A DNA stretch of 64,000 bases from Zhihengliuella sp. ISTPL4 (lineage in GTDB: Bacteria; Actinomycetota; Actinomycetes; Actinomycetales; Microbacteriaceae). The stretch is from the NCBI RefSeq assembly GCF_002848265.1, contig NZ_CP025422.1, positions 3,465,630 through 3,529,629 on the forward strand, read 5' to 3'. This document shows, one piece after another, positions 54,901-62,183 of this stretch. How positions within the stretch are numbered: the first letter of the stretch is position 1; each line of letters starts with the position of its first letter. The notes under the pieces are model-generated. The model searched no databases. It was not told the DNA's origin and was given only the letters and a program-made list of their open reading frames with translations. A program made the translations under genes and the position numbers.

Positions 54901-55658
54901 TCACCGCCAGCACGCGCCATGCCGAGCGCGTGCGCGCCGCCGTGACCGCCGCCTTCGCGGGACGCTCGGACGTCGCCGACTTCGTCGCCCGCGACACCGC
55001 GGAGCCATTCGCGGTGCTGACGCTCGAGGAGTCGGTCGCGGAGAGCCGCGACCGCGTCATCTTCTCCCTCGGCTTCGGACTCACGAAGCACGGCCGCGTC
55101 CTCAGTGACTTCGGCGACCTGTCCACGCCGGACGGCGAGCGGCTGCTGACCGTGGGCATGACCAGGGCGCGGCGCTCGATGGTGATCGTGTCGTCCATCC
55201 GCCCCTCGGCCTTCGACGACGGGCGCCTCGAGCACGGCGCGGCCACGCTCATGTCGATCCTCGGCGGTCTCGCGGCCCGTGCGCGCGATGCCCGGCTGGA
55301 GGATCTGGCCGACCCGCTCACGCTCGCGCTGGCCAGGGAGCTCCGGCGTCTCGGGGCCTCCGTCGACGTCGACTACCGAGGGCTCCTGCCGCTCGTGGCG
55401 CAGCACAACGGCAAGGCGGTCGTGATCGAGTCCGATCCGGAGTCCCGGGGAGAATCCCTGCGCGAGACGCTGCGGCTGCGCCCTCATGTGCTCCGTCGCC
55501 TCGGCTGGCACTACGTCCGCGTGCACGCGTTCGACCTCTACAGCGACCCGCGCACCGTGGCGTCCCGGATCGCGACGGTGCTCGGCATCTCCGAGACGGC
55601 TCCGCGCGCGGAGAACGACACGCAGCCCCTCGACCTCGGCGACCACCGGAATGACTGA
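51933..55658 (+). CDS. SF1 (UPF1-like) helicase-nuclease homologue with degenerate motifs
   Basis: 1241 residues. N-terminal region (1-280) resembles a DUF4011-like part (DLHDSSTGVGIAHAAEAERTR, HPGSLPQFITGKSTLL). The helicase core begins with the Q-like motif and Walker A, which reads LPGTGGTQT (311-319) where active relatives have PPGTGKTQT, so Gly316 replaces the lysine. Walker B is LLVDAAAIN, with Ala for the catalytic Glu. Motifs around LTRSYRAGGEDL, GDPVTQRP and VGMTRARRSM are retained. A C-terminal restriction-endonuclease-like domain (about 1130-1215; VVIESD, LRRLGWHYVRVHAFD) resembles REase_MTES_1575, with incomplete active residues. It is probably a structural or DNA-binding protein. 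GTG start at 51933 (another at 51939). Confidence 0.82.
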   Translation: MSVWRRESRSANNTAVDNAVLFGDLHDSSTGVGIAHAAEAERTRLRAEAADLGGPSPLSSFRDGPESGIDISKAHPGSLPQFITGKSTLLSNLFRDEVGLRTARLAAERITAKNTELRTVRGIEAVRLAVGVARWRIGGAEFAAPVLLRPLAIRRHHTDFELKLQGAFEVNPELARITREHFGLSLDATALAALAYDGGIFKPQPVIDSLRALTRSIDTFSVEPRLVVSTFADVAGAMSQDGGSLDHPVLNALGGHVGDREQVTAPRAIPHHVGPDDRAPASDNLLLDADAEQEAVLARIAAGHSLTVATLPGTGGTQTVINAVGELVRAGKKVLVVSARRSTLDGVRHRLAGIGLDSLAVSPVSLRRDLVRAIGRNEKATAPKVSEVDDALVRLRTVLRDYRDALTVPVPGLDASVLDATRHLTRLASLSVPPSTTARLSVDALRRLAKDRTDAAAALAQAARLGEFRVGPNDSPWYGVTFGSTEAARAAHELAGRLHADSVPALLERGYELIAQTHMRPFSTIDELGEYLGLLEGIRDTLDRFSPTVFERPLGELIQAHGSRRDAPGMSGANRRRLRRLAKEYVRPGVHVTEMHEALLRIQTQRTQWQRYVDAGVAPEIPLGLADVSAAWQRVEAELAELDAALGRREPLASLPVARLVRMLAGLAAKSDVFENLVERAQLRDKLALLGLEPLLTELSVRHVSEARVGEELEYAWWQSLLERALQDNRALLGANTAVVDRLERDFRLVDEAHAAMAGPLLAWQLANQWRIAIVDEPEQSQNLRRALTQPATTAAEVVSAAPTLVDVLAPVWISSPYLVPEIPDAVDFDTVLLVDAAAINLAEATPAIRRARQIVAFGDPVTQRPSPFRIAVDPAADWEEEVPFDEVSVFERLSELFPVMTLTRSYRAGGEDLAELINDAFYGGEIVSLPWAGSYLGRGSLTVDYVEGGTGTPDPVSGAVESPDAEVARVVTLVVEHAVHRPTESLMVVTASTRHAERVRAAVTAAFAGRSDVADFVARDTAEPFAVLTLEESVAESRDRVIFSLGFGLTKHGRVLSDFGDLSTPDGERLLTVGMTRARRSMVIVSSIRPSAFDDGRLEHGAATLMSILGGLAARARDARLEDLADPLTLALARELRRLGASVDVDYRGLLPLVAQHNGKAVVIESDPESRGESLRETLRLRPHVLRRLGWHYVRVHAFDLYSDPRTVASRIATVLGISETAPRAENDTQPLDLGDHRND

Positions 55659-55851
55659 CGGCCGGGACGAGCCGCGGCAGCGGGTCGTCCGGGTGCCGGG
55701 CTCCCGGCGGGCGCGGCTGACGCCGGTCCAGGGCAGCGATCCCGCGCCCGCGGTGCCGGAGAACGACGCGCGACGACCTTCCGCCCCCGGCGGCGACCGG
55801 AAGGGTCCCAACGACGACCAGCTCCTCCGCGACGTGCCCCCGCACTACTGA
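55651..55851 (+). CDS. Small disordered protein coupled to helicase-like gene
   Basis: 66 residues, Arg/Pro/Asp-rich, probably disordered, ending NDDQLLRDVPPHY. The ATG at 55651 lies 8 nt inside the end of the large helicase-like gene, in another frame, so translation is coupled. The C-terminal segment looks like a conserved short motif. Function unknown; possibly a partner of the large protein. Confidence 0.65.
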   Translation: MTDGRDEPRQRVVRVPGSRRARLTPVQGSDPAPAVPENDARRPSAPGGDRKGPNDDQLLRDVPPHY

Positions 55852-55875
55852 CGCGACCACCCCCGGGACGAGAAA

Positions 55876-55907
55876 GACCCACGGCCCTCCGAGGAGAGCC
55901 GTGGGTC
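55876..55907. terminator. Terminator between convergent genes (before mscL)
   Basis: 10-bp perfect stem, 55876-55885 and 55898-55907, with a 12-nt loop, placed between the small coupled ORF and the minus-strand mscL gene. Confidence 0.7.
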
Positions 55908-55922
55908 GTGAGGGCGGTGCGG

Positions 55923-56354
55923 TCAGACGCCGCGCGGACCCTGCTGGGTCTTGAGCAGATCGCGGATCTCGACGAGCAGCTCCGCCTCGGTCGCGGCGGC
56001 CGGCTCCTCCTCGGGCTCCTCGGCGGGCGTGCCCTTGCGTGCCTCCACGTGCGCCTTGAAGGTGTTCATCGGCAGGACGAACACGAAGTAGACCACCGCG
56101 GCGACCGCGAGGAAGCTGATGATCGCCGAGATGAGGTCGCCGATCGGGAAGACGACCTCTTCGCCGTAGATGTTGGTGACAGGGATGCCGAACTTGCCGG
56201 CGGCATCGGCCTTGAGGAAGAGCGCGATGAGCGGGTTGATGATGCTGTTCACCACGGCCGTCACGACGGCGGTGAAGGCGGTGCCGATGACGACCGCGAC
56301 GGCCAGATCGATGACGTTCCCGCGGAGCAGGAAGTCCTTGAAACCTTTGAGCAT
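55923..56354 (-). CDS. mscL: Large-conductance mechanosensitive channel MscL
   Basis: 143-residue osmotic safety valve forming a homopentamer. The amphipathic N-terminal helix (MLKGFKDFLLRGNVIDLAVAVV), TM1, periplasmic loop and TM2 (VVYFVFVLPMNTF) are clear; the C-terminal helical bundle is acidic (EEPEEEPAAATEAELLVEIRDLL). The ATG at 56352-56354 is chosen over an in-frame start 12 nt upstream because MscL proteins begin MLKGFKDF. Confidence 0.95.
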   Translation of the reverse strand: MLKGFKDFLLRGNVIDLAVAVVIGTAFTAVVTAVVNSIINPLIALFLKADAAGKFGIPVTNIYGEEVVFPIGDLISAIISFLAVAAVVYFVFVLPMNTFKAHVEARKGTPAEEPEEEPAAATEAELLVEIRDLLKTQQGPRGV

Positions 56355-56378
56355 GGAAACCCCCAAGTCGACTGGGCC

Positions 56379-56651
56379 TCAGTTCGAGGCGGGAGTCGAC
56401 GCAGCAGCCGGTTTGGCGCTCGTCGTCGAATCCGACTTCGATGATGCCGAAGCATCCTTCGAACCCACGGATTTGGCGCGCGAGTCCGTGCGATAGAAGC
56501 CGGAGCCGTTGAAGGTCACGCCGATCGAGCCGTACTGCTTGCGCAGGGCGCCGCCGCACTCGGGGCAGACCGTGAGCGCGTCGTCGGAGAAGCTCTGGAC
56601 GGTGTCGAACTGGTGCCCGCACGCGGTGCAGGCATAGGCGTAGGTGGGCAT
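56379..56651 (-). CDS. FmdB-family zinc-ribbon protein
   Basis: 90 residues starting MPTYAYACTACGHQFD with two CxxC pairs (CTAC and CPEC) forming a zinc ribbon, plus a Ser/Ala/Lys-rich disordered C-terminus. FmdB proteins are named as putative regulators, but their true role is unclear. It is conserved between mscL and the 5-FTHF cyclo-ligase gene in actinobacteria. Confidence 0.92.
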   Translation of the reverse strand: MPTYAYACTACGHQFDTVQSFSDDALTVCPECGGALRKQYGSIGVTFNGSGFYRTDSRAKSVGSKDASASSKSDSTTSAKPAAASTPASN

Positions 56652-56666
56652 GGCGGTCCTTGCGGG

Positions 56667-57263
56667 TCAGCGTCGCCGAGGCGACAGATGCAGCGTCTGC
56701 GACGGGGTCACGATGCCGTCGACCGGCTGATCGTGCACCTCACGCGGCAGTTCGTCGAGTACCTCGGAATCATAGATCACCGCGTACACCGGAGGGCACT
56801 TCTCCATGGAGCCGATGGTCTTGTCGAAGTAGCCGCGGCCCCAGCCCATCCGCATGCCCGAGCGGTCGACGGCGGCGGCGGGGACGATCATCAGGTCGAC
56901 GTCGTTCACGGCGATCGGGCCGAGCACCTCGCCGGTGGGCTCCGGCAGGCCGTAGAGCCCCTCCGCGATCTCGTCGGTGTCGTCGGCGACCGCCCAGTCC
57001 AGCAGTCCGTCGGAGCGGGTGACCGGGAGGAGGACCCGGATGCCGCGGCGGACCGCGCGCGTCACGAACTCCCTGGTCCCCGGCTCCGTGGTGGTGGAGA
57101 GGAAGCAGGAGACGGAGCGGGCCCCGAGCTCGTCGACGAGGGCGTCGAGCCGTTCGCCGATCGCCGCCGCAGCGGCTTCGCGCTGGGGATCGGACAGGAG
57201 TTGACGCCGCTCGCGCAGCTCCGCGCGGAGGGCTCGCTTGGCGTGCTCGACGTCGTTAGCCAT
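56667..57263 (-). CDS. 5-formyltetrahydrofolate cyclo-ligase
   Basis: 198-residue ATP-dependent enzyme converting 5-formyl-THF to methenyl-THF. The ATP loop GMRMGWGRGYFDK and the substrate residues around AVNDVDLMIVPAAAVD are characteristic. ATG at 57261-57263. It is divergent from galU; 40 bp separate the starts. Confidence 0.94.
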   Translation of the reverse strand: MANDVEHAKRALRAELRERRQLLSDPQREAAAAAIGERLDALVDELGARSVSCFLSTTTEPGTREFVTRAVRRGIRVLLPVTRSDGLLDWAVADDTDEIAEGLYGLPEPTGEVLGPIAVNDVDLMIVPAAAVDRSGMRMGWGRGYFDKTIGSMEKCPPVYAVIYDSEVLDELPREVHDQPVDGIVTPSQTLHLSPRRR

Positions 57264-57303
57264 GGTCCGAGTCTAGGGCGGCCCCCACCGGTAGGCTGTG
57301 GGA

Positions 57304-58191
57304 ATGGCTCACGAGAAGATCAAGGCTGTCATTCCCGCTGCCGGGCTGGGGACACGATTCCTGCCCGCGACGAAGGCGATGCCGAAGGAGATGCTCCCCG
57401 TCGTCGACAAGCCGGCGATCCAGTACGTCGTCGAGGAGGCGGCGAACGCCGGGATCGAGGACATCCTCGTGATCATCGGACGCAACAAGAACGCCATCTC
57501 CAACCACTTCGACTCCGTCCCGGAGCTCGAGGTCAAGCTCATGGAGAAGGGTGACACCGGTCGCCTGGAGCGCGTGATGAAGTCGAGCGACCTCGCCGAC
57601 ATCCACTTCGTCCGCCAGGGCGAGCCCAAGGGCCTCGGCCACGCCGTGCTCCGCGCTCGGACGCACGTCGGCGACAGCTCGTTCGCGGTGCTGCTCGGTG
57701 ACGACCTCATCGACGAGCGCGACCCGCTGCTCACGGAGATGATCGCCGAGCACGAGCGCACGGGCGCCGCCGTCGTTGCCCTCATGGAGGTCGACCCGGA
57801 CAACATCCACATGTACGGCGCCGCGGCCGTCGAGGCGATCGAGGGGTCGGACGCCGTGCGCGTCACGGGCCTCGTCGAGAAGCCCGCGAAGGAGGACGCC
57901 CCGTCCAACCTCGCCATCATCGGGCGCTACGTGCTGCCGGCATCGGTCTTCGAGATCCTCGAGCGCACCGAGCCCGGCAAGGGCGGAGAGATCCAGCTCA
58001 CCGACGCGCTGCAGGAGCTCGCGACGGCCGAGGGCGGCCCCGGCGTGGTCGGTGTCGTCTTCGGCGGTCGTCGCTACGACACCGGCGACCGCGTGGACTA
58101 CATCAAGGCGATCGTGCAGCTCGCGGCCGACCGGGACGACCTGGGCACGGAGCTGCGCCCCTGGCTCAAGGACTTCGCGGAGCGCCTCTAG
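57304..58191 (+). CDS. galU: UTP-glucose-1-phosphate uridylyltransferase GalU
   Basis: 295-residue nucleotidyltransferase making UDP-glucose. N-terminal AAGLGTRFLPATKAMPKEMLPV, the VEKP loop and the GNYI-like IIGRYVLP segment are typical; the metal-binding Asp is in LLGDDLID. ATG at 57304; a GTG at 57298 in frame is less likely. It supplies glucosyl donors for cell wall, trehalose and glycogen synthesis. Confidence 0.96.
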   Translation: MAHEKIKAVIPAAGLGTRFLPATKAMPKEMLPVVDKPAIQYVVEEAANAGIEDILVIIGRNKNAISNHFDSVPELEVKLMEKGDTGRLERVMKSSDLADIHFVRQGEPKGLGHAVLRARTHVGDSSFAVLLGDDLIDERDPLLTEMIAEHERTGAAVVALMEVDPDNIHMYGAAAVEAIEGSDAVRVTGLVEKPAKEDAPSNLAIIGRYVLPASVFEILERTEPGKGGEIQLTDALQELATAEGGPGVVGVVFGGRRYDTGDRVDYIKAIVQLAADRDDLGTELRPWLKDFAERL

Positions 58192-58218
58192 GCGCCTGGC
58201 GGTCGTCGGAGGTGCGGC

Positions 58219-58848
58219 GTGGAGCTGTCGACGGGGATGCGGCACGGACCGGTCGAGCTGCGTCTCATCCGGACGAAGGACGCGCGGCCTCTGCAGCAGG
58301 AGCTGCTCACCAACCGTGCGTGGCTGCAGCCGTGGGAGGCGACGATCCCGCACGGGGCCGTGTCCTTCGACATGCGGGTCAGCATCCGCCGGCTGCTCCA
58401 GCAGTACCGGGACGGTGGTGGCTACCCGTTCGTCATGGAGTACGACGGCGAGGTCGCCGGACAGCTGAACGTGTGGGGCGTCGCGCGGGGCTCGCTGTGC
58501 TCGGCGACGATCGGCTACTGGGTGAGTGAGCGATTCGCGGGTCGGGGCATCACCCCGACCGCGGTCGCGCTCGCCACCGACGCCTGCTTCACCGAGTACG
58601 GGCTGCATCGGATGGAGATCTGCATCCGGCCCGAGAACGCCGCGAGCCTTCGCGTCGTGCAGAAGCTCGGCTTCCGGTACGAGGGGCTCCGCCGTCGGTA
58701 CATCCACATCGACGGGGACTGGCGCGACCACTACGCCTTCGCCCTCACGCAGGAGGAGGTTCCGCAGGGCGTCCTCGCCCGGTGGATCCACGGACAGGTT
58801 CCACCGCACGCGGCGACGATCCCGCCAGCGGACCGCCTGACCCTCTGA
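58219..58848 (+). CDS. GNAT acetyltransferase, RimJ/RimL type
   Basis: 209-residue acetyltransferase. The acetyl-CoA loop is within IGYWVSERFAGRGITPTAV, and the C-terminal ENAASLRVVQKLGF is the RimJ/RimL signature. It may acetylate ribosomal or other protein N-termini. GTG start at 58219, 27 nt after galU, so co-transcription is likely. In many actinobacteria a MoeA-like gene separates galU from rimJ; it is absent here. Confidence 0.9.
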   Translation: MELSTGMRHGPVELRLIRTKDARPLQQELLTNRAWLQPWEATIPHGAVSFDMRVSIRRLLQQYRDGGGYPFVMEYDGEVAGQLNVWGVARGSLCSATIGYWVSERFAGRGITPTAVALATDACFTEYGLHRMEICIRPENAASLRVVQKLGFRYEGLRRRYIHIDGDWRDHYAFALTQEEVPQGVLARWIHGQVPPHAATIPPADRLTL

Positions 58849-58927
58849 CCCCCCTCACGCGGCGACTCGCCGCGACACGCGCCCCGACTGCACGGCGCGG
58901 CCGGTCCGCCGCCGTTACCGTTGTCCT

Positions 58928-59785
58928 ATGGACGGGCCGGTGCTGAGTGGGGGAGTGATCGTGCTCGTCGCCGTGCTCCTGTGGATGCTGTATCTGCTGC
59001 CCTCCTGGCGCGGTCGCTTCCAATACAACGCCGCCGAGCGCAACGCCGTGCGGCTGAATCAGGCGCTGCGGATCCTCGCCGAGACGAGCGAGACCCCCAG
59101 CGAGGTGCACATGGAGCTCAACGCCCGCACCGTGGTCGCGCAGCAGAAGCTCGCGAAGCGGCTGCAGGCCCAGCGTGAGGCCGCCGAACTCGAGGCGCTC
59201 CGTCAGGAGCTCGCCGCCACCCGCGCCGACCCCGTGATCCGTCGGGCCCGCGCCCGCCGACGCGTGCGTCTCGTCGCGACCAGCATGCTCGTGCTCGGCC
59301 TCGCCGCGGTCGGCTTCGGCATCTGGCAGCTCGTCGCCACCGGGGGAGCAGTCCTCCTCTGGGCCGGCGGTACCGCGGCGCTGATCGCCACGATCGTCCT
59401 CCAGCGGATGGCGTCCGTCGCCGTTCGCGCCGCTCGTCGTCCGCAGGCTGCGGTCGCGGAGACCGTCGAGGAGCGAGTCGCGCCGACGCTGCACGACCAG
59501 GGCCCCGCCACCTGGACCCCCCGCCCGCTTCCCGAGCCCATGGTGTCGGTGGCGGGTTCCCGCGCCCAGGCCGCGCGCGCCGAGATCGATGCGCAGGAGG
59601 AACGCCGGAAGGCCGCCCGCGTCGCCGCGCTCCGCGCCCGCGCCGAGGAGATGGCGGCGCCGGCCGCCCCGGTCTCGCTCCCCGCGGCCGCGGCGGAATC
59701 GCCGTATGCGCGGATGGGGTTCGTCGACGACGCCGAGATCGAGGCGCACGTGCGGGAGCTCCTCGCCCGGCGCGCCGCTGGATGA
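58928..59785 (+). CDS. SepX/GlpR-like membrane protein (cell division associated)
   Basis: 285 residues: a membrane helix at the N-terminus (8-25), a conserved basic helical segment (LPSWRGRFQYNAAERNAVRLNQALRILAETSE, given here by its key residues AERNAVRLNQALR), a coiled-coil-like stretch (66-100), two more membrane helices (about 114-134 and 138-158) and a long Ala-rich cytoplasmic C-terminus ending VDDAEIEAHVRELLARR. Layout and position after galU-rimJ match SepX of Streptomyces and GlpR of corynebacteria, which act at the divisome. This identification is by recall and context. Confidence 0.7.
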   Translation: MDGPVLSGGVIVLVAVLLWMLYLLPSWRGRFQYNAAERNAVRLNQALRILAETSETPSEVHMELNARTVVAQQKLAKRLQAQREAAELEALRQELAATRADPVIRRARARRRVRLVATSMLVLGLAAVGFGIWQLVATGGAVLLWAGGTAALIATIVLQRMASVAVRAARRPQAAVAETVEERVAPTLHDQGPATWTPRPLPEPMVSVAGSRAQAARAEIDAQEERRKAARVAALRARAEEMAAPAAPVSLPAAAAESPYARMGFVDDAEIEAHVRELLARRAAG

Positions 59786-59836
59786 CCGTCGCGGTGAGCG
59801 CGGGCCTCCGAGCGTGATAACGTAGATGTCGTTCAC

Positions 59837-59909
59837 GGGCCTATGGCGCAGTTGGTAGCGCGCCTCGTTCGCATCGAGGAGGTCAGGGGTTCGAATCCCC
59901 TTAGGTCCA
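59837..59909 (+). tRNA. tRNA-Ala (anticodon CGC)
   Basis: 73-nt cloverleaf: acceptor GGGCCTA/TAGGTCC with one G-T pair, D arm GCGC, anticodon stem CCTCG/CGAGG with loop TTCGCAT, T arm AGGGG/CCCCT, discriminator A. CCA not encoded. It reads GCG codons. Confidence 0.95.
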
Positions 59910-59926
59910 CAGAGAACAGAACAGCG

Positions 59927-59964
59927 AAACCTTGCCCCGCGACTGTGCGGGGCAAGGTTTTTTT
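59927..59964 (+). terminator. tRNA-Ala terminator
   Basis: Perfect 14-bp stem, 59927-59940 and 59947-59960, loop GACTGT, followed by a run of T (seven from 59958). A classical Rho-independent terminator. Confidence 0.92.
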
Positions 59965-60047
59965 GTGGCGGCACCGGATTCCGAGCGCCGTGGGCAGACG
60001 GCTCCGAGGATCGTGGGGGTTCGATCCGGTGCCCGTAGGCTGAGGGC

Positions 60048-60776
60048 ATGGATGCGACGCCCAGCGAGTCCGGCTCGACCCTGCACACGCATGCCGTCGA
60101 CAGCCAGCGCCGCGCCGCGGCCCTCGGCGAGGGGAATCGGGTGCTGTCCCGCACGCAGAAGGTGTACGTGGCGCTCCGGGACGACATCGTCCGCACCCGG
60201 CTCGCCCCGGGGGAGATCGTCATCGAACCCGAGCTGGCCGCGCGCTTCGGGGTATCGAAGACGCCGGTACGGGAAGCCCTGCAGATCCTCGTCGTCGAAG
60301 GCCTCGTCGTGGCCCTTCCTCGTCGCGGGTACGTCGTCCGCCCGCTGGGCATCAACGAGGTCCGCGAGGTGCTCGATCTGCGCCTGATCATCGAACCGCC
60401 CATGGCCGCGAGTGCGACGCGCTACGGCAGCGAGGCCTTCATCGCGGGGCTCAGCGCGATCCTGGACGCGCAGCGCAGCGGCTCCGGTACGGCGGAGCTC
60501 ACGGATGCGGCGCGTGCGTTCCACGAGTGCATCCTCGGTGCGGCGCGCAACGCTCGGGCGAAGACCCTCATGAGCGGCCTGTTCGACGAGACGACACGAA
60601 GCCATCACCTGATCCCGGCGATCGATGCGCGCATCCACTCGGACGTCGAGAACAACGGGCATCAGCAGGTGCTGGAGGCGATACGGACCGGCGATCCGCG
60701 AGCGGCCGAGGAGGCCATGCGCCGCCACCTCGTCGAGCTGCGGGAGTTCGTCCTCCAGGCGTTCCTCGAAGCCTGA
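60048..60776 (+). CDS. GntR-family regulator (FCD domain)
   Basis: 242 residues: winged-helix GntR domain (VYVALRDDIVRTRLAPGEIVIEPELAARFGVSKTPVREAL, shown by SKTPVREAL) and a C-terminal FCD ligand-binding domain (VLDLRLIIEPPMAA..., metal-type His residues in HECIL and HSDV). It lies just upstream of the hydroxy-acid oxidase and MFS genes and probably represses them in the absence of a 2-hydroxy acid. Palindromic sequences follow its stop. ATG at 60048. Confidence 0.92.
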   Translation: MDATPSESGSTLHTHAVDSQRRAAALGEGNRVLSRTQKVYVALRDDIVRTRLAPGEIVIEPELAARFGVSKTPVREALQILVVEGLVVALPRRGYVVRPLGINEVREVLDLRLIIEPPMAASATRYGSEAFIAGLSAILDAQRSGSGTAELTDAARAFHECILGAARNARAKTLMSGLFDETTRSHHLIPAIDARIHSDVENNGHQQVLEAIRTGDPRAAEEAMRRHLVELREFVLQAFLEA

Positions 60777-60814
60777 ACCGTCTTCGGCGCAGGAGCGAGG
60801 CGTCGCGCGCGAGC

Positions 60815-60856
60815 GAGATATATCTCGGGAATATCGCTATTGTGCCGGAGATATTC
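60815..60856. promoter_or_regulatory. Candidate GntR operator before the hydroxy-acid oxidase gene
   Basis: The A/T-rich region after the regulator contains a perfect 12-bp palindrome GAGATATATCTC (60815-60826) and an inverted repeat GAATATC (60829-60835) / GATATTC (60850-60856). Such sites fit FCD-type GntR binding. TATATC inside the palindrome and TATTGT at 60839-60844 are possible -10 elements. Confidence 0.55.
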
Positions 60857-60926
60857 GACGGCTATGGTGGTGCCGACACCGTGGTCGGCTCCCCGGCCTC
60901 GGTGCGAGTCGCCGAGAGGATCCAGA

Positions 60927-62141
60927 GTGCTGCGACGCCGCATCCGCACCTTCACCGAGCTGTTGAGCTTCGCTCCGCCGTCGCTGCCGACCGAGGCGAA
61001 GCGCATCGCCCAGACTCGCTGTCTCAACGACCTCCGACAGCTCGCGAAGCGGCGGGTGCCGGGATTCGTGTTCGACTACGTCGAGGGCGCTGCGGTGACC
61101 GAGCAGGCTGCCCGCGACAACGAGTCGGCGTTCGCCCGCCAGAGGTTCGTGCCCTCCGTCACCGAGAGTGCAGCAGGGGCGTCGCTCACCACCCGCCTGC
61201 TGGGACGCGAGCACGCGATGCCGATCGGCATCGCCCCCATCGGTCTCACCGCCCTCATGCGCGCGGCCGGTGAGACCGACGGAGTTCGCGCGGCCGCCAA
61301 CCGCGACGTGCCGTTCGTGCTCTCCACCATGGGCACGCGGAGCATCGAGCACGTCGCCGACGCCGCGCCCCGTGCGCGCCGATGGTTTCAGCTCTACCTC
61401 CGGCGCGATCGCGCGGCGTCGCTCGCCCTCATCGAGCGGGCTGCTGCGGCAGGCTTCGACACCCTCGTGCTGACCGTCGACACCCGGGTGCCAGGGCAGC
61501 GCTACCGCGACGACCGCAACCGACTCTCGATGCCTCCGCGTCTGACGTTGCGCACCGCCGCGCAGTCGGCGCTGCATCCCGCGTGGTCGCTCGATCTGCT
61601 GGCGCACGACGCGCCGGCCATGGCGAACTTCGGCCCGCGTTCCGGACGCGTCACCGACGTGGTGGGCAGCATGTTCGATCCCGCGCTGTCCTTGGACGAC
61701 GTGCGCTGGCTACGGACACACTGGAGCGGGCCGATCGTCGTGAAGGGCGTGCTCTCCGCCGTCGACGCCGAACGCTTCATCGACGCCGGCGCGGATGCCA
61801 TCTGGGTCTCCAACCACGGCGGTCGTCAGCTCGACCGTGCGATCGCGCCCATCGAGGTCGTCGGTGCGGTGCGCGCCGCCGTCGGCGACGACGTCCCGAT
61901 CCTGCTCGACTCCGGCATCCGCAGCGGCCTCGACGTGGTGGCCGCCATCGCGTGCGGAGCCGACTTCGTCTTCCTCGGCCGCGGATACATGTACGGCCTC
62001 ATGGCAGGCGGTCGGGCCGGGGTCGAGAGGGCGCTCGACCTGGTGGCGAGCGAAACCCTGTCGACGATGCAGCTCCTCGGCGTGCGCACGACCGCAGAGC
62101 TGCGCGGCCGGGGGACCGCGGTCCTCGCGCCGACCGGATAG
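60927..62141 (+). CDS. FMN-dependent alpha-hydroxy-acid oxidase/dehydrogenase (LldD-like)
   Basis: 404-residue TIM-barrel flavoenzyme of the lactate/mandelate/glycolate oxidase family. Active-site signature SNHGGRQLD (with catalytic His), the preceding VVKGVL Lys, and Arg in the DSGIRSG loop are present. The GTG at 60927 is preferred as start because of a GAGAGGA ribosome site. With the MFS carrier and GntR gene it forms a likely 2-hydroxy-acid (for example L-lactate) use operon. Substrate not decided by sequence. Confidence 0.9.
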   Translation: MLRRRIRTFTELLSFAPPSLPTEAKRIAQTRCLNDLRQLAKRRVPGFVFDYVEGAAVTEQAARDNESAFARQRFVPSVTESAAGASLTTRLLGREHAMPIGIAPIGLTALMRAAGETDGVRAAANRDVPFVLSTMGTRSIEHVADAAPRARRWFQLYLRRDRAASLALIERAAAAGFDTLVLTVDTRVPGQRYRDDRNRLSMPPRLTLRTAAQSALHPAWSLDLLAHDAPAMANFGPRSGRVTDVVGSMFDPALSLDDVRWLRTHWSGPIVVKGVLSAVDAERFIDAGADAIWVSNHGGRQLDRAIAPIEVVGAVRAAVGDDVPILLDSGIRSGLDVVAAIACGADFVFLGRGYMYGLMAGGRAGVERALDLVASETLSTMQLLGVRTTAELRGRGTAVLAPTG

Positions 62142-62183
62142 CCACGACCACGCCAGCACTTTTCAATGACGAAAGGACACCCC

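Noticed and set aside
51867..55811. 1314-codon open frame on the minus strand
   Set aside because: Antisense to the helicase-like gene; low-complexity Arg/Gly/Asp-rich translation caused by high GC, with no recognisable domain.
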